Shown: positions 36,220 to 51,600, counted from the stretch's first letter. The stretch is DNA of 64,000 nucleotides from Rotaria sp. Silwood1 (GCA_905250075.1 CAJNOP010000314.1:1-64000); one strand, 5' to 3'. Program-made: numbers and translations. The notes: a model not told the origin generated them from the letters alone.

Positions 36220-39200
36220 ATGTCATTTCTAATGTTAGTCTATTTAACATATTATTAAGAAAATATCAAATTTTCTTCTTTCAATAGGTTACACGATTAT
36301 ATAAAGAAGCAGCAACAACAACAACAGCAACAACCAAAAAGTGCTATTGCTGAAATGGATTTAAGTGTGCTCAGTTGTCTTGGACCAGATTTTGATAAGC
36401 AAACAGTATTCAATTTGCTCAGTGATAGTAATTATATTGAATCAGGTTTAACACAATCTACTGCATCAAATTGGTGGGCATCTAGTCCATCTCAATGGAA
36501 TAACTCATTGATACAAGTACCTGTTTATACACCTCGTTCAGTAATGAACGACCTTGAACCTCAATCACCTACAAGTGCTACTATTAAACGACCTTTATCT
36601 GATGTTAGCAATCGAACGATTGGTAAACAAGAAAAATATTTATTTTATTTTAAAATTTACTTTTCTATTTTTTTATGTAAGCTGGTCGATCATTGACAAA
36701 TAACCAAACACCACCGAAAATAGAATTGTCAACACTTGTACGATCACCTACAACGGATTTGCACAGTCGAGTGCCATCATCTATTAAACGATCACGTCTT
36801 GCACCTAACTTTTTTTCTTCTACTGTCTCTTCATCATACGAAACATCACCACCAACAACACAACAATCGTCTGGCGTAGTATCAACAATCGATACAACTG
36901 AGTAAGTTACAGTCTAATCATAATAATCTCTTAAATTTGATATATGTCAATTATTCTAGACGAGCCTTGGAAATTGCTCTTTTACTTAAAGAATATCCTG
37001 ATTGTAGTTGTGTACTTATTACACTTATTCAAGAATATCAAAGCCGGTAAAAAAAACGTTTCTAACAGTATAAAATTCTTCATAAGCCTTGATGCGCGAT
37101 AAAATTAGTTTATATATATATATATAGACAGAAAACAATCCTTAACCAAATGTTTTCATCTGAGTCTTAACTACTGAGTTCAATCTTTCAAATGAGAGAG
37201 TAGTTAGATACTATCGTCTTTTGTAATTACAAAAAAAATATAAGCATGAGAATATGTGAGATTAAATTCTTCGCAGTTGATCAACGTGATTTTTTAATAA
37301 AGTGCTGAATAATTTTACATTAAAAAATTACGAAGTAATAGTCAATAATTATTTATCTTACTCGCCTATTCAAGGTTCCATCGGACTGTATACTGAGTAA
37401 CATGATTAAAATAGTGTGTAGAACAAAAAATAAAGAACAATAATGTATTTTGTACTATTGCCAAATTATTTAATAATCGAGTTTTACCTCAAAGAACGTG
37501 ATGCTGAATTCGCTAAAGTATGATTCACTTCTTATTAAAAAATTAAGTGTAAGGAGAATAATTCTCAAACTGTAAACAAAATGAAAGTTCGATATTAAAT
37601 ACAAATAATTAAGACACATATAAAAATGTTCTATTACGAGTTCTCTTCTATCTGCATACAAACTAATTTTAGTAGCGTCTCAAGACTTATGAAACATCTT
37701 ATAAATTTTTGTATTTTATTAGATTTCAAAAACCTCTCCATGTAAGTGAATTATATACAATGAAACATGTCATTGACATTCAAGATTATGGAGGTAATCG
37801 AATTGCTCGTCTATTGCCAGAATTTCGTGCTCGTTTCGATGAAAATTATATTAATGTATGTAATCGTATATTTTATTATGTTTAATCAATTATTATTAAT
37901 TTATAGACTCAACTTGAACAACCTTATTGTATAATACATTGTTCAAAAAATTGTATTGTTAATCCTGATCTTGATTTACCATTTATTCAAATACCATTCC
38001 GAACATTTGCTGATAACCTTCGTCAATTATTAATTCAACATAATGGTTCAATGCCTTTAGCTAGGTAATGATTTAATTGAAAATTCTATTTTCTACGAAA
38101 GTTTATTTTTAGTTTTCCTCAATGTTATTCTCATAATTTCGAACCGTTAATTGATCATTATGAAGGTGTACCACTTGAGCATTATATTTCATGTTAGTTT
38201 ATTTAATATACTTTTGCTAATATTCATTCCAGTATTGTTTTCTTTAGGTATCAAAGATATTCAAATTGTAACTGGACAAGGAGTTATTAAGAAAGTTCAA
38301 TTTTCTCATATACCAGGAGGATCATTTATGTCAATTCCATTTGATACATCAAATAGTTAGTGTGATAATTTGATAGATTTCATTTTGTATTGTTTTTTTT
38401 ATATACTTTGTAGTGCATGTCGATACATGTGCTGAAGTTCAACAACGTTTACAACAATTTTCACGTGAAGTTCTTGATTTACTTAAAAACCAAGGTTCAC
38501 ATTGTCGTTTACCTGTTTCAAAATTTGTTTCGACTTATCATCAATATTTTAATCGACAATGTCGTGTTGCTGATTATGGTTTTTCAAAAATGATCGATCT
38601 TTTATCTGCCATACCAAAATCAATTCAAGTAATCCAAAAAGCTTTTTAATTTAAAAGAAGTAACGATTGTTTTTAATAGATACTTGGTGATGGAAATAAA
38701 CGTATTATAACAATTACTCATCGATGTCAAATGAAACGATTTACTAATGATATTATTCGTATATTGAAAAATAAACCACAACGATCAATGTCAATTAGTG
38801 AAATTCCCATCGAATACGGTATGAAGAAATATCACTGTTTTCAACTGATAAGTTCAGAGCAAAAGTTTTGTTTTAAAAGCTATACAAAGCATAAATTGAA
38901 GGATGTGGATGCTAATAGCATTCAATAAAGATAATCGTGGTAGCTTTTTTGAAATTATGAAACGATATAGGCAACTTTCTGAGAACGTGTGTGTATGGGT
39001 GTGACTATGAAGGCAAAATCCGCGCTCACATCTACACTCTCTTCTAATGTGTCGAGGACTTTCCTAAAATGGATTATCAAAATAGTTTTTCAGAAAAATA
39101 AAACAAAGCCTATCCTATTGGCACTGAAATCCGATATAATCTCATATAAAGATTGAAAAAATGAAATCAATTTTATAAAATATTTGTATTTTATTGTTGT

Positions 39201-40586
39201 AGAAATAGCTTATAAAAAACCATTTTGCATTGCTGATTTTGGTATGTGCTATTTGGACGATCTTGTTAATGAAGTAAAAGATAATAAAGAACTAGTAGTG
39301 GAAGCTGAGAAGAGCATTATTAAGCTTTATCGTAAAGGTAATCTTTTTATATAAATAAAAAATAAATGAAATTCTTTTTGGAATTTTCAATTTAGAACGA
39401 ACGGATTTAGAAATTTATGCAACCAGCAATTTTCAACAAGATATTATTGATATGCTTCGTGTCTTACCTGATTTTAGTATACCGTTTCAAAAATTCATTC
39501 CATCCTACCAGTGAGAAAAGAATTGTTTCTTTTTTCTAAATTCTATACATTTGAATGTATTTATTTAGCCATCATTTTGGTTATCAGTGTAAAGTACAAA
39601 CATTTGGTTTTTCTCGTTTAGTTGATTTACTTGAAGAACTTTCTCATGTTGTCAAAGTATAAGATATTTTAATAATATTTTCAATTCGCGTTTGTAACAT
39701 GATGTTTTTTTTGAATATTCAAATTAGATTAATGAAGATAAGAATGGTGAAAAAATTGTTCAACTAACATCAAATATGATGGGACACGCAATAGTATTAA
39801 ATATTGAACAACTCGTTCGAAAATCTCATGGTGAATTAAAACTTAAAGATCTACGAGCACAATATTTACAAGTTTATCGAAATGAACTTAATCCAGAAGA
39901 TTTTGGTTTCAACAAGCTTGAAACATTACTTCATACAATGACGGATAAATTTGAGGTATGTTTTCATACAAAATTTTTTAAAATTTTTATTTTTTTGTTA
40001 TGTTAGTTTCATTATACTGAACCTGATGTTTCTATTTCAATCAAAGAACCAAATCCAATAATATTACAACTAACGAAAAACGTTATTCTTACATTGATGC
40101 TTTCTCAATGCCAATTATCTTTTTGGCAATTAAAACAAGATATGCTCGTGCGCTTTAAACAAGATATTACGTTGAATATGTGTCGTAATGAATTACGAGA
40201 TTACGTCGAGGTTTATTTTGAAATTTTTATCATATCTAAAACAAACATTTTTTTACTAGATAATTGATCAAACTGTTCGGTTAACTCCACCAATGGTTTT
40301 TGCTTACAATGTTGTACTTCTTCTAAGTCCATGTGATGGTCGTATGCTTTATGATGATTTTATTATTGAATATCAACGTCGAACTGGTTCAAGTCATTTA
40401 CTCTATCCAACAGATTATGGTTTTCCAACAATGGTTCGTCTTTTTGATGCTATTCAACTTGTTGCTCAAGTTCGTGGTCGTCGCAATTTTAAAATAATTA
40501 TGCTTGATCCTGAATTTCGACGTATGTTATTAAAGAAAATTCATGTCTTTTTTCTTAGAGCTGACAAATTTTCTCCAAGAAAATAG
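36220..40586 (+). CDS. MARF1-like: MARF1-like LOTUS-repeat RNA-regulatory protein, NYN-less
   Basis: Predicted 861-residue protein. Exons: 36220-36233, 36288-36622, 36682-36901, 36960-37046, 37723-37855, 37907-38064, 38113-38192, 38248-38355, 38414-38628, 38680-38818, 39203-39337, 39396-39510, 39569-39656, 39728-39955, 40007-40210, 40260-40586, phase-consistent. After a poly-Gln and Ser/Thr-rich N-terminus of about 190 residues, about eight LOTUS (OST-HTH) units follow. The clearest contain LPVSKFVSTYHQYFNRQCRVADYGFSKMIDLL and [27 protein letters not shown]. LOTUS domains bind RNA or the helicase Vasa. Vertebrate MARF1 has the same repeat series behind an NYN ribonuclease and RRM domains and silences transposons and mRNAs in oocytes. 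Neither the NYN nor RRM domains are visible here, and the caudal gene lies immediately upstream. The start uses a 14-nt first exon with a 54-nt intron. Confidence 0.87.
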
Positions 40587-42611
40587 TGAATGCAGATTTA
40601 AATGAAGATTTTTGCGGATTCTCTCCCACGTAAACTCTGGTAACCGAGGACAACAGACGTCAGACTCCTTTTCCAGAGTTTCCTAGCAACAGAAAAAGGA
40701 ACGAAGCGGTCGTAACAACAATCCTTAGAGTGTACTAGAGTATTCCAGTCTTTCACCAAATTTGAATGGCTGAAATACGTTTGTGAGTGTTTTGAATAGT
40801 ACAGTCTTTATTTTATTTTTACAGATAAAAATTTATATTCATGATGGCAAGAATGATAGTGAGTTTATCGAGATATATAATAGTGTGTTGAGACCGGTTA
40901 TAAATATGATAAATATGTACAACAGGCTTATTTGCTAGTTAAATGAATGGCTGGAATAATAATAATAATAATGTTAAATTAAGAAAAATGGAATACGAAA
41001 ATGAATAGGAACATATCCAACAAAAATCAGAGCATTAGCAAAAACAAGGGCTATGCGAATTGTAGAAATAAACAAGACAGATCATTTCTCTTGCGATCGA
41101 TTATCGTTGGAAAATAACTATTGTCTGTTGGAGATTTTTTACTGACAAGAGAACTACCAAAACTGATAGCCACCGTTTTAGCTCATATTAGATTCATCAG
41201 AAGGTCTAGGAAAGATTAAAGAAAAGCTGAAATGTGTTAGTGACCATAAGCCTCTGGAGCGAAGTTATGACCGTTTTACTGAGTTTTCGATCCAGCTGTG
41301 AATATCTACCGAAACATCAAATAACAGCATTTCGACCTTAAATTTTGCCTAGAGATAGAGCTTCTTGTAACTGGAATGTTCTGAAAGTTTCAAACCAAAA
41401 TATTACTGTTCGATTCTTTTGTACATACTGCACTACAGGCTAAAGTTTTAGTGAAACGACTATAACTCTGTAAGAAACATTTAGAAGCCCTTATCCTTTT
41501 GGGTTTTTTTAATATCTCATTGAGATCTACCTTATGTACAGAATCCGAAATCAAAAGCGGTATTCAAGTTGAGATGATTTTCTCATCAGTACAACCCAAA
41601 GAGACTACGTTGATAAGTTGTTTTTTGAATAATTTTTCTTTTATTTTTAGTCGGACGATGTAGTCATCCGATAACATTTACATCACCAATGACTTCGTTT
41701 TAATCACTATTTTCATTCTCAATTTGACACAGGTGCAACATCTTTTGTTCTTTTTAATGTTAGTTCAACATTCGAAAGAAGTTTATATGATACTTTTCTT
41801 TTATCATTTGTGTCATATGTATTTTCATATAATATTTCAACTCTAATCCTTTTGTTCAATACTAAACTCCTGCTTTTATTTATTTATCTGTATTAGACGA
41901 GGTGATTTTTTCTTGGGTTTTTTTCTTTCTTGTCAAACAGGCGTATTGTTTATCGTTTAATTTTATCTAAAAAAAATTCTTCTGCTATCTTTTTCTTGTT
42001 CGTTTTTATCATATGTTTTTTGCTTCACTTTGTTCAAATCGTATATAGACATGAGCGTGTGTATTTATGTACGGTTACTGATGATGATTATTTTCTTTTA
42101 AACGAATTTTTCATATTGATGTTATAATACGACGTTTTCCTTTGTGTGCGTTTATATATAGCTTTTACCTACACGTTTTAACTACATTTCATTTTATAGT
42201 TTAAAAAAAGTCAAACTTCAATTTTTCTGTTTGTTCACACTCTTTCCTATTTACACTAGATAGATTGATGTCTCTCTTACTTTTTTATTATTACAAAACG
42301 TATCTTCTTTATTTCCTTGTTTTCCTTTTTTCTTTGAAAAGTTCATTTATATTTGTTGGTATTCATATTTTATTTATTTATTTATATATATATATGTATA
42401 CCAATAAAAGGTTTGAGAGACGTTTATTAATTCTGATGGTTTTCTTTGTTTACTATACTTGTCAAAAACAAATCTTAATGGAAAAAGTCCTATTATTGTT
42501 TCAAACGCTTATGTTGATATAAAAAAATTTTTTTTTATTTTTTTTAATTTAAAAGTAGAAATATTAGGAGAAAAAAACCCAGAAAAAGTATCAGTCATAT
42601 ATATGAGTTAA
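40587..42611. other. Convergent intergenic region
   Basis: It lies between the 3' ends of the MARF1-like gene (+) and myosin VII (-). It is AT-rich with T-rich tracts at 41640-42560. A segment at about 41160-41480 shares short matches, such as CGTTTTAGCTCAT, with the PDSS1 intron near 60800, suggesting diverged copies of a dispersed repeat. No gene is supportable. Confidence 0.4.
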
Positions 42612-45600
42612 TTAATCATCTTGCTTTTCTTCATGTTCTGATAATTTCATATAATCATCAATTAAATCACCAATAATATCACCAATGTCTGTATCAAATG
42701 TATATTTTCTCGATGTACGTCCTAAACGTACTTCAAGGAAGAGTGAAATAGCATTTGAATTAAAATTTAAATTATAATATGGAAATTTAGCCAAAACCTC
42801 CTTGAAAAAAGAAAAAAAAATAATTTCAATTAAAAAAAAATACGAATCTTACTTTTATAGCTGCATCCAAAATCTCGACACCATTTTGATTGATACAAAT
42901 ATAAATATCTTCAGGAAATTCAGCTTCAGTTTCGTTCTGTAGAAAAAAAAAGGAAATAATTGTCAATAAAATATACAAAGTATTCAAAAAAGAAATGATG
43001 ACACCATCGAGTACACGAAGCAATCGATAAAAAAGTTTCTTTTTCTGTACACTTAGATCTAAAACCACCAACTACAAAATTTTAGTACTTAATATCCTAT
43101 CTTTCAAAGGTTAGTTAATACTGACCTTTTACCACTATCATATCCTCATGAGAAAAAACGGCAAAAAAATACCTTGCAAGAGTTGCGCTCATTTTCGTTT
43201 CCATAAATTATTATTATTTTTTTATAAACTACACTAAAAGATAGAGCATGTAAAACTGAATAAAACGAACCATTTCAATGTAGTACTGTATTGCTCAGCT
43301 CAAGTATTAAAAGGTGAACATGAATAAAATATGTCTCTTTGAATAAGCCTAAAATATCCATTTGGTAACAATCTATCTCATATCGAGATTCAAAATCAAA
43401 GAGTTCCAAGCTGAATTTTATATATACTATGCAACTTTTTATTCTTTACAAAATAGTTCAAAGATGTTGAAAAATAAATGGCACCTTTCGATCGAAATGA
43501 AGTCCATATCTGTCTGTTCGATGATGGTCTTCCAATGAAAGAAAAAAAACGTTTTTAGCGGTTTTCATTGTCATGACACAGTTGTAAGATCAAATGAATG
43601 CAACCTTCAAAATCATTGTCAAGAACTACATTCAATAAAATACATTTAGGAGATTTTGTCTGCAAAAATTCACCTATGGTTCCTTAGACGTGAGTTTTTT
43701 CGCAGGAAAAATCTCTAAAATATATTTCATTGAATGTGGTTCTTGACAATGATTTCGAAGGTTGCATTCATTTTATCTTACAACTGTGTCATGACAATGA
43801 AAATTGCTAAAAATATTTCTTTTGTTTTCGTATTGAAAAATCATTATACAAGACAGATATGAATCTCTTTTTTCCTTGAATGTATCATTTGGGTTTGAAT
43901 ATTTTTCTACTGTTTTATAAAAAATAAAAATTTGCAGAACATATATATAAAATTCAGCTTGAAACTCTTTGTTTCTGAATTCTGATATGAGATAGATTGT
44001 TATCAAATGATGCTTCATTCATGTTCATCTTATAAAACTTGAGCAGAACAACACTGTATTATATGGAAATAGGCCATTTTACTGAGTTTTGAATATTCTA
44101 TTTTTTGATATAATTTATAAAAATTAGAGTGATTTGCGGAAATTAAAACAAATACAACTTTCACAAGGTATTTTTTTGTTGTTGTTTTCTCATAAGGATA
44201 TAATAGTGATAAAAAGTAGATATTGACCAACTTTTGGAAAAAAGGATATTGAACACTAGAATTTTGAAGTTGATGGTTTCAAACATCAATACATAAGGAA
44301 AAAACCAATTTTTTTTAATGGAGCGTCTCGTATGTTCGATATTTTCTTGATTGCTCGCTGAAATATTCGTCAGAACCATTTACATGATCGTTTATCGTTA
44401 TGAAAATATTTTTTATTCGACTCTTATGATAAATTTACCTTAATTGGATACATTGTCGTACCATACGTTGGCCAAGCAGAAACATGTTTTAAAAAGCGAA
44501 ATTTTGCTTCATCGTCACTCACATCTCGAAGATTACCTGCAGCCGCGTAGATTTTCTAATAAATAATACAAATATGAAATATCATGAACACATCCTGTAT
44601 TCTTACTTTAGCCCAATCAGATTGTGATGTTACTTTGATTAAATATTCTGGAACAAAAGTTCTTAGATTCGCTCTAAATATTTATAATTTTCTTTTTGTA
44701 TATTTTTGAATAGAACGAAAATAATATTGCCTTACTCAGGTGCTCCTCTGCCTCGATCAGCTCTGCCTAATAAAGCAGCTAAATTAGCTGCTTCCTCAAC
44801 TTCTAACTTATGTAGACCTAACATATAATTATCTCTTTCTTGATAAAAATGAATCATAGAATCAGCTTGTTTATCTTCACCCGGTATAATATCAACCCAA
44901 AGTTTTCGACGGAAATGAACTTTATAATCAAGTTTTTCTATAAAATAATGTAAAAGTAACAATAACAATAATTCGAATCATCAATAGTTAATTCTTACTC
45001 TTATCATGACCACGAAGTTGTGTTAGAAAATCAAAAAAGTAAGTATTACTTGGAATACTAACTTCTACAATATATAAAAATAATGATGAACAAAAATAAT
45101 ATGAGAAAAAAAAACTAGTTCACTGACGTTTTTTGTCTGTTTCTAAATACAATGAAAGTCCAGTTGCTGATGATGGAACAAATTTAAGTTCTCGACAAAT
45201 ATTAGAAACTAATTCACTCGCTTTTGTTGTTGAATCAACAATAAAATCTTGTTCATGTCCATTTGGAAAATGAATATATTGACGAATTTTGACACGATTG
45301 ATATTTGCATTACATTCAATTATATGTGGACCACGAACACGTTCACCTTGTCTAAATAAATTTAGAATAAAGTTTGAAAAAAAACCAACAATTCAAAACA
45401 AAAACATATTTACTTTTGAATTTTTTGAATACGATTATAACATTCTAATGCTGTTGGATTTGAACTTGAACGAAGAAAAAGTGTAACATGATAAAGAAGA
45501 ACTTTTCCAGGTACCAGAACACCCGTTAAAAGCCAAAGTAATTCCCAAAGACGTGTTTCAATTTTTAAATCAGGACAAAATGTTAATTGTTTTATCAATT

Positions 45601-48600
45601 GACAATATAATTCTTCTTTCAAGATTTTCTAAAAATCATCATATATAATATTTAATCTGCTTCTTTTTTTGGTGAAACATAATTTAAAAAAGAGTTCTGA
45701 AATATACTAGTAAAAATTTTGATCCACCTTAGATCGCGGGAACGCCGCAACTTCTCTTAGTCCACTAGTGACGCAACTAGTGACGCTTAATCACTGATTG
45801 TTACCTGTATGTCTTATTAATTTTTTTCCCTCTTCGATGGTAATTTCCTAACTGATACATCGCTTTTGAATTCAGAGAATGTGCATCATGTAAGCTCTTA
45901 ATGAGCTACGAATGCGCTAAGAAGAATTCAAGCTGCTAGGTTATTGTATCAAGATACTGCATTTTTACGTTACTTTTTATCACACTACCGTGGTTCCTCT
46001 CTGCAGGGATACCAGAAAAACTGAGTTTTGAATTTCAATTTGAAACTTTTCATAGAGGCTAACTTTCATGAAACGACTAGTTTATTGTGTAAGTTTCGGG
46101 TCGTCTGAGTGCTGCTATTCCAAAATAAGGACGTCAGAGTCTATCGGTACATATAAGTGACGTAAAAACATGTGTATGCTATAGTTGTATGTTAGAGTAA
46201 GAGCAATCAGAAGATCTGAAACTTTCACAATAAACTAATTCCATTGAGATCTGCGTTTCAGCAAAGTTTAAAGTTGAAATTCAAAGCTCAATACGAGCTG
46301 CAAGATGTACATTGTTCAGAATCAGAAATGACATTTTGGCTGGGAACCTTCCCGCGTTAGTATTTCATAGAAGTTGTGTAATGAAACTTTGTTGAAAGTC
46401 AACTATGTCAAATATCACTATCCACTGACGAAGCAATGCGACAACTCGCTAGTCCACTTTCAGTATAGATTTCAGACCAACTGGTATACTGACCGGTTCA
46501 GTCTGGCCTGCTCAGATCGGTTTCATCTCTATCATCTCCTGCTCTAGATCATGATAGACAAATATGGAAGCGTTCCAAACTATGTATCAATAACCTTTCG
46601 TTACAATATATGAACTAGTTCTCGATTATATTTCTGAAGGATTAAGTAAAAGAAAGATGAAGAAATGTGTCTCAAAATAAGAAGAATAAAACAATTTTCC
46701 TACGTTTAGGAATAGAGACTACATCGTGTTTCACATTTGAACTCCGTAGAGATTACGCAAATAGGTTTTTCGTATAACTTACATTTTTCTCAAATGCATA
46801 ATCAAATATACTATCCAAATCACTTTGTTGAATTTTTTTTCTTTCTTGTGGTGTCATTTTTGCATAATTCATTATATTACGAAACATAGAGACAGCCTTA
46901 GCTGCAAGTTCACCTTGACCCTCAAACCGATGCAATAATGGTCCTTTAATTTCTGTTGCTTCATAATGCCATGCTGTTGTTTTTCTTGAACGAAAGTATT
47001 TCTGAGCATAAGCTTCTAATGTATGTAAATTAATATGAACTTCTTGTTCAATTTCTTGATTTAAATCAACAGCACGTTTCATTACGTGTAAAACAAGACC
47101 TCTCTAAATTAGCGTCAAATTTAACAATACAAAAAAAAAAAAGGAAAAACAAATATTCTTTTACCAAAATTTTTGATTCTGGTTTACTTGTACATGGAAT
47201 AATATAAACAATATCAGCTGGAAATTCACCTTCACGATTTGTTCGATCATTTATACCGGTCATTAAACCGGCTTCAATATTCTTTTTGCTTTCATCATCA
47301 AGAACAATAATATCACCACGAAGTAATTCTAATTTACCGGCACCACGTTCTAATCAAAGAAAAAAATAACAAATAAAGAATATTTTAAAATTGATTTTAA
47401 ATTTTTGTGATTTACTCGTCGGTTTATAATCTTTTCGAGCAATAGCTAATGTTGATCGGTCTTTCAAATTCCTATGAATAAGATTAAGTAAAATTCCAAG
47501 ATCAGCACCCACTAAATTAAATCAAAGAAAAATATAATTACTAATTCTTAAGCTTCGCAGCCATGCAATTGGCTCAAGACTGTGACTGGGAAGGATGTAT
47601 CAGGGCGTATCTCATAGAGGTAGTAACAAATTTAAGAAAGTCTTGATATTTTTCCTGAATAATAACAAAGAATTTTCAATTATCGATGGAGTATACGTCT
47701 ACCCCCGGTATTCATGGGTTTTTATACAGATTATAATATTTACTTGGCAATGTGAATGAAAAATCTCCATAGACAGTTTGTAAAGTATAATGATGATAAT
47801 TTAAAACCGGATCACTAAAAAGAAAAAAAAAAAACTTAATTGAACATTTTTATTTATATCTATTGGATTACTTACTGATCACCAATAATATCGGTAATTT
47901 CTGAATAGTTAATTTCGCTTAATAAAACATATGTATCATCAGCATAGAAACGAATTTTATCTCGTCCAACAGAAATAGTTGCAAATTCAACTTCATCAAT
48001 TAATGGACCTGAAAGTGTTTGTATTTGAAACACACGTGAAAATGTAACAGGCCATTTTGTTTGTGCATATAAAATAACATCTTTTTTTATTTCACGTTTG
48101 ATTTGTTCACGTGTTTTAAATTTTTGTTTAAGTCGTTTTATAACACGTTTAAACTTTAATAAAAAGACAAAAAACAAAACAAAATTTTCTTATTTTTTTA
48201 TTTTCTTTGACTTACATCATTATCTTTATGAATAGCAAGTTCTACCATACTCTCAAGTTGTTTTTCAGTGACTAAAGGTTGTTTTTTTCTATTCATTAGT
48301 TTACCATCACCATTTTGTGGTACAACATATGATGTTGGTAAAAGTTCTTGTATAACTTGTCTCATTTTATCGGCTTCGACATCTTTTCCATGAGTTATAT
48401 AATAATGTTGCACGGCAAGCAATACGAATTCTTCTGGATCGAGTCCGCCACCATATGAATAGACATCAGTTCGAATACCTGGCAAGATATATTTTATTTT
48501 ATGTGTAAACAATAAAATGAAAGTTTATAATTAATTACATACCATTAATAATTTGATCGTAGATAAGATCAATAGAAACGGGATCATCATCGAGATTTTC

Positions 48601-51600
48601 CCATGGAGCAAATAATTGTTTACAAAAAATGTAGGTAATATCAAGATTCCGAGGATCTTCTCCCTTTTGTATTTGTCCCATTTCAAGACGAGATAATACA
48701 TCAAATATGTGATCGTTATTAAAACCAATAGAATAACCCTATGGTCATGAAAAAATAATTCGTAAAATTTCTCAAACTAAATATAAAGAATTTTACTTCT
48801 GCTTGTGATTCAGCAAATAATGACCAACCAAATTTTGCCGTAATATTTAATTGTTTAGCTAATTCTGAACAAGCTTCTTCAGCTATGGTGGCTGAATCAC
48901 AACAAACTGATTTTCGATCTTCACCATGAATAACTTTTACACTAATTATTAATGGTGATGCTTGTTGAATAGCATTTATTTCTTCAATACTTAATGGTTC
49001 ATATCGACTTCCATTACGATATGTTCTTCTTAATGCAAATTCAGCAAAATTACCAAGAGCTGGTGGACCAGTTTGAATAAAATTTCGAAGAAATCGAACT
49101 AACTAAACAAATCAATATTCAAAAGAAACGAGGTACTTTTATACAATAAAAAAAAAGGCAAACTAACATTTGAACCAGGTGGAAATGTATATAAACATAA
49201 ACAAAGAAGAAACCATCCACGCATATATGATCTATCCCGTTGTTCTGCTTTTTCAGGATTTCGACTTTTCTTTTCACGTAATGCTGGATGATCATTTAAT
49301 TGCTTACAAATCTGACATAAAATTTCATCTCTAATAAATATATAGAAAATAATTCTTAGAAAAAAAAAATGCTAATTTAATACTACCTTAATCGACGACG
49401 TATAATACCTAACATGGTAATCATTTGAACTTTTTCTAATGATGTTAAATAACGATCTTCAATTAATGGATTTTCATTTTTTATTCGTTCGTCAAGATAA
49501 ACTGATTTTTTACTAAATGCTCGAATACGATCCATAGCTTTTGAGCGAAGACTTCTTGTTTTTTTCTTTTTTGTTATTTAAAATAATAAATAAATATACT
49601 AAATAATCATAAAAAAAAAATTTTTACTTTTTCATATGGATCTTTTTCTTCTTCAAGTTTCATTTGATATTGTTGAACAATTATTGGATAAAGTTCAGAT
49701 ACAAGAATATCATACTGGGAGTCTAAAATTTGAGATTCTTTATCATTTTTTGAACTTTTTACTACTGGTGGATTAGTATCATCTTTATCACCCATAAATT
49801 TCATTATCATTTGAAATGTTGCTACTGCTGCCTAATATATCAATGAATTTAAATGAATGATTTTCAAGACAAGAGAAGAACATTACTTTTTGATCAACAG
49901 TGGATTTAAGATCTAGTAATGGTCGAATAATTTCACTTGATGTATGTTTACTATCGTAACCATGTTGAAAATATTTAGCAGCAAATTTCTCAAATGAATT
50001 TCGTGAAACATCACTTTTAAATGGATCTGTTTCTTCTCTTAATTGACGTTGTAACTAAAAATAAAAAATATTTATTTTTCGTTAAATAAATTTCTTTTTA
50101 TATATTGACAAACCATTGGTAAGCCATCTTCATCCATACGATTACCATCTCTATAACGTTTTGGAATTCCTAATCGTTTTTCAAGTGCTCGAGCAAGATC
50201 TGAACGTAATTGTTCACGTATATCTTCATCTAAATTAGCTAAACGTGCGTCATATGCGGCTTGTGCTGCTTCACGAGCTTTTTCTGGTCCTAATTCTGGT
50301 GTTAATAATTGTTCTTCTTCATTTCGAAATGCTTCATATTCTGCTAATTTCATTGCCTAAATCAAATAAAATTATTAATAAAAAAAATAATAATTTTTGA
50401 TTGTTTATTTTTTTTCTTTTTGTACCTTAATTTGTTCACGTCGTACTTCACGCCATCCTAAATATTGAATAACCTTTTCTTGAAGAATAGCAAAAGCTTT
50501 TGGACGAAATTGAGCATTTTTTCGTGCTAAATATCCTCGACTCAAATTCTGCAAGTAATAATCAAAATAGATTTCGTATTGCATTTCAATCATGTCATCA
50601 AACCTGAATACGAGGTAAAATTTCATAAAAAAATTTTTGTTTTTCACCAATATGTTGCATATCATATAACGCTTGTAAACGTCGAAAACCATTACGCATC
50701 TATTAAGAGCAAACCAATTTCTATTGTATATAGTACAATAAAAATATCTTACTTCACAATAAGCACGTCTTTCAGCATAGCATAACCATGATTGTTGTAA
50801 CCATAAAGCTAATTTTCTTGCTCGTTGAAATTGTCGTTGAGCATAATAACGACGTACAGCTTTTTGTAATGCTAATATACGATCAGCAAGAATTTTTTGT
50901 CTTGCTTGTTCTAACATAGCATCATGATCATCTTTAAGAAATACTTTAGTTTTTCCTATTTGATAATCTTGTCCAGGTAATGCTAATTCACAAATTTTTG
51001 TTGCTATTGTTCGTTGATCACTACGATCACCACGTGCTTCAGCTTTTTTATGCATACGTTCAAGTGATGGTGCAATAGCAGCATAACGATGAACAAATTC
51101 ATTAAAATCATGTCGTATAGGATAACCAATACGACGAATATTTATTGTTTCCATCATACCAGAATAACGAAGTTGTTGTACAACACGTTCTCGATCAAAA
51201 TTCTATGAAAATAATCTTTTTTTCTTTGTGATACGGAAAAAAACGATCTAATTACATACATGAACAGCTTTAAATTCATTTGGTTTGATACAACGAATAA
51301 AGAATGGTTCACATTGACGAAGTGTAATGAGTAATTGTTCAAGTGATTTACGAAATTGTGCAGCTAATGATGGCTTACGTTTTTTATCATCCTAAAGAAA
51401 AATCTCTGATATTTTCCAAAAGAAATCAAATTATAAAATAGTAAACCTATTGAAACCATGACGGTCAATTGAAAAAGAAAACGTTTCATGAAGAATACTC
51501 AACTATAGGAAACCGAATGTATATATGTTAGCATCCAAAATGAGATGACATTCCCCTTCTGTTTGAATGCTAACAAATACAGTTCCCATTCTCAAAGGAT

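Noticed and set aside
50579-50785. Plus-strand frame within the myosin IQ region
   Set aside because: Antisense shadow spanning exon and intron; no independent support.
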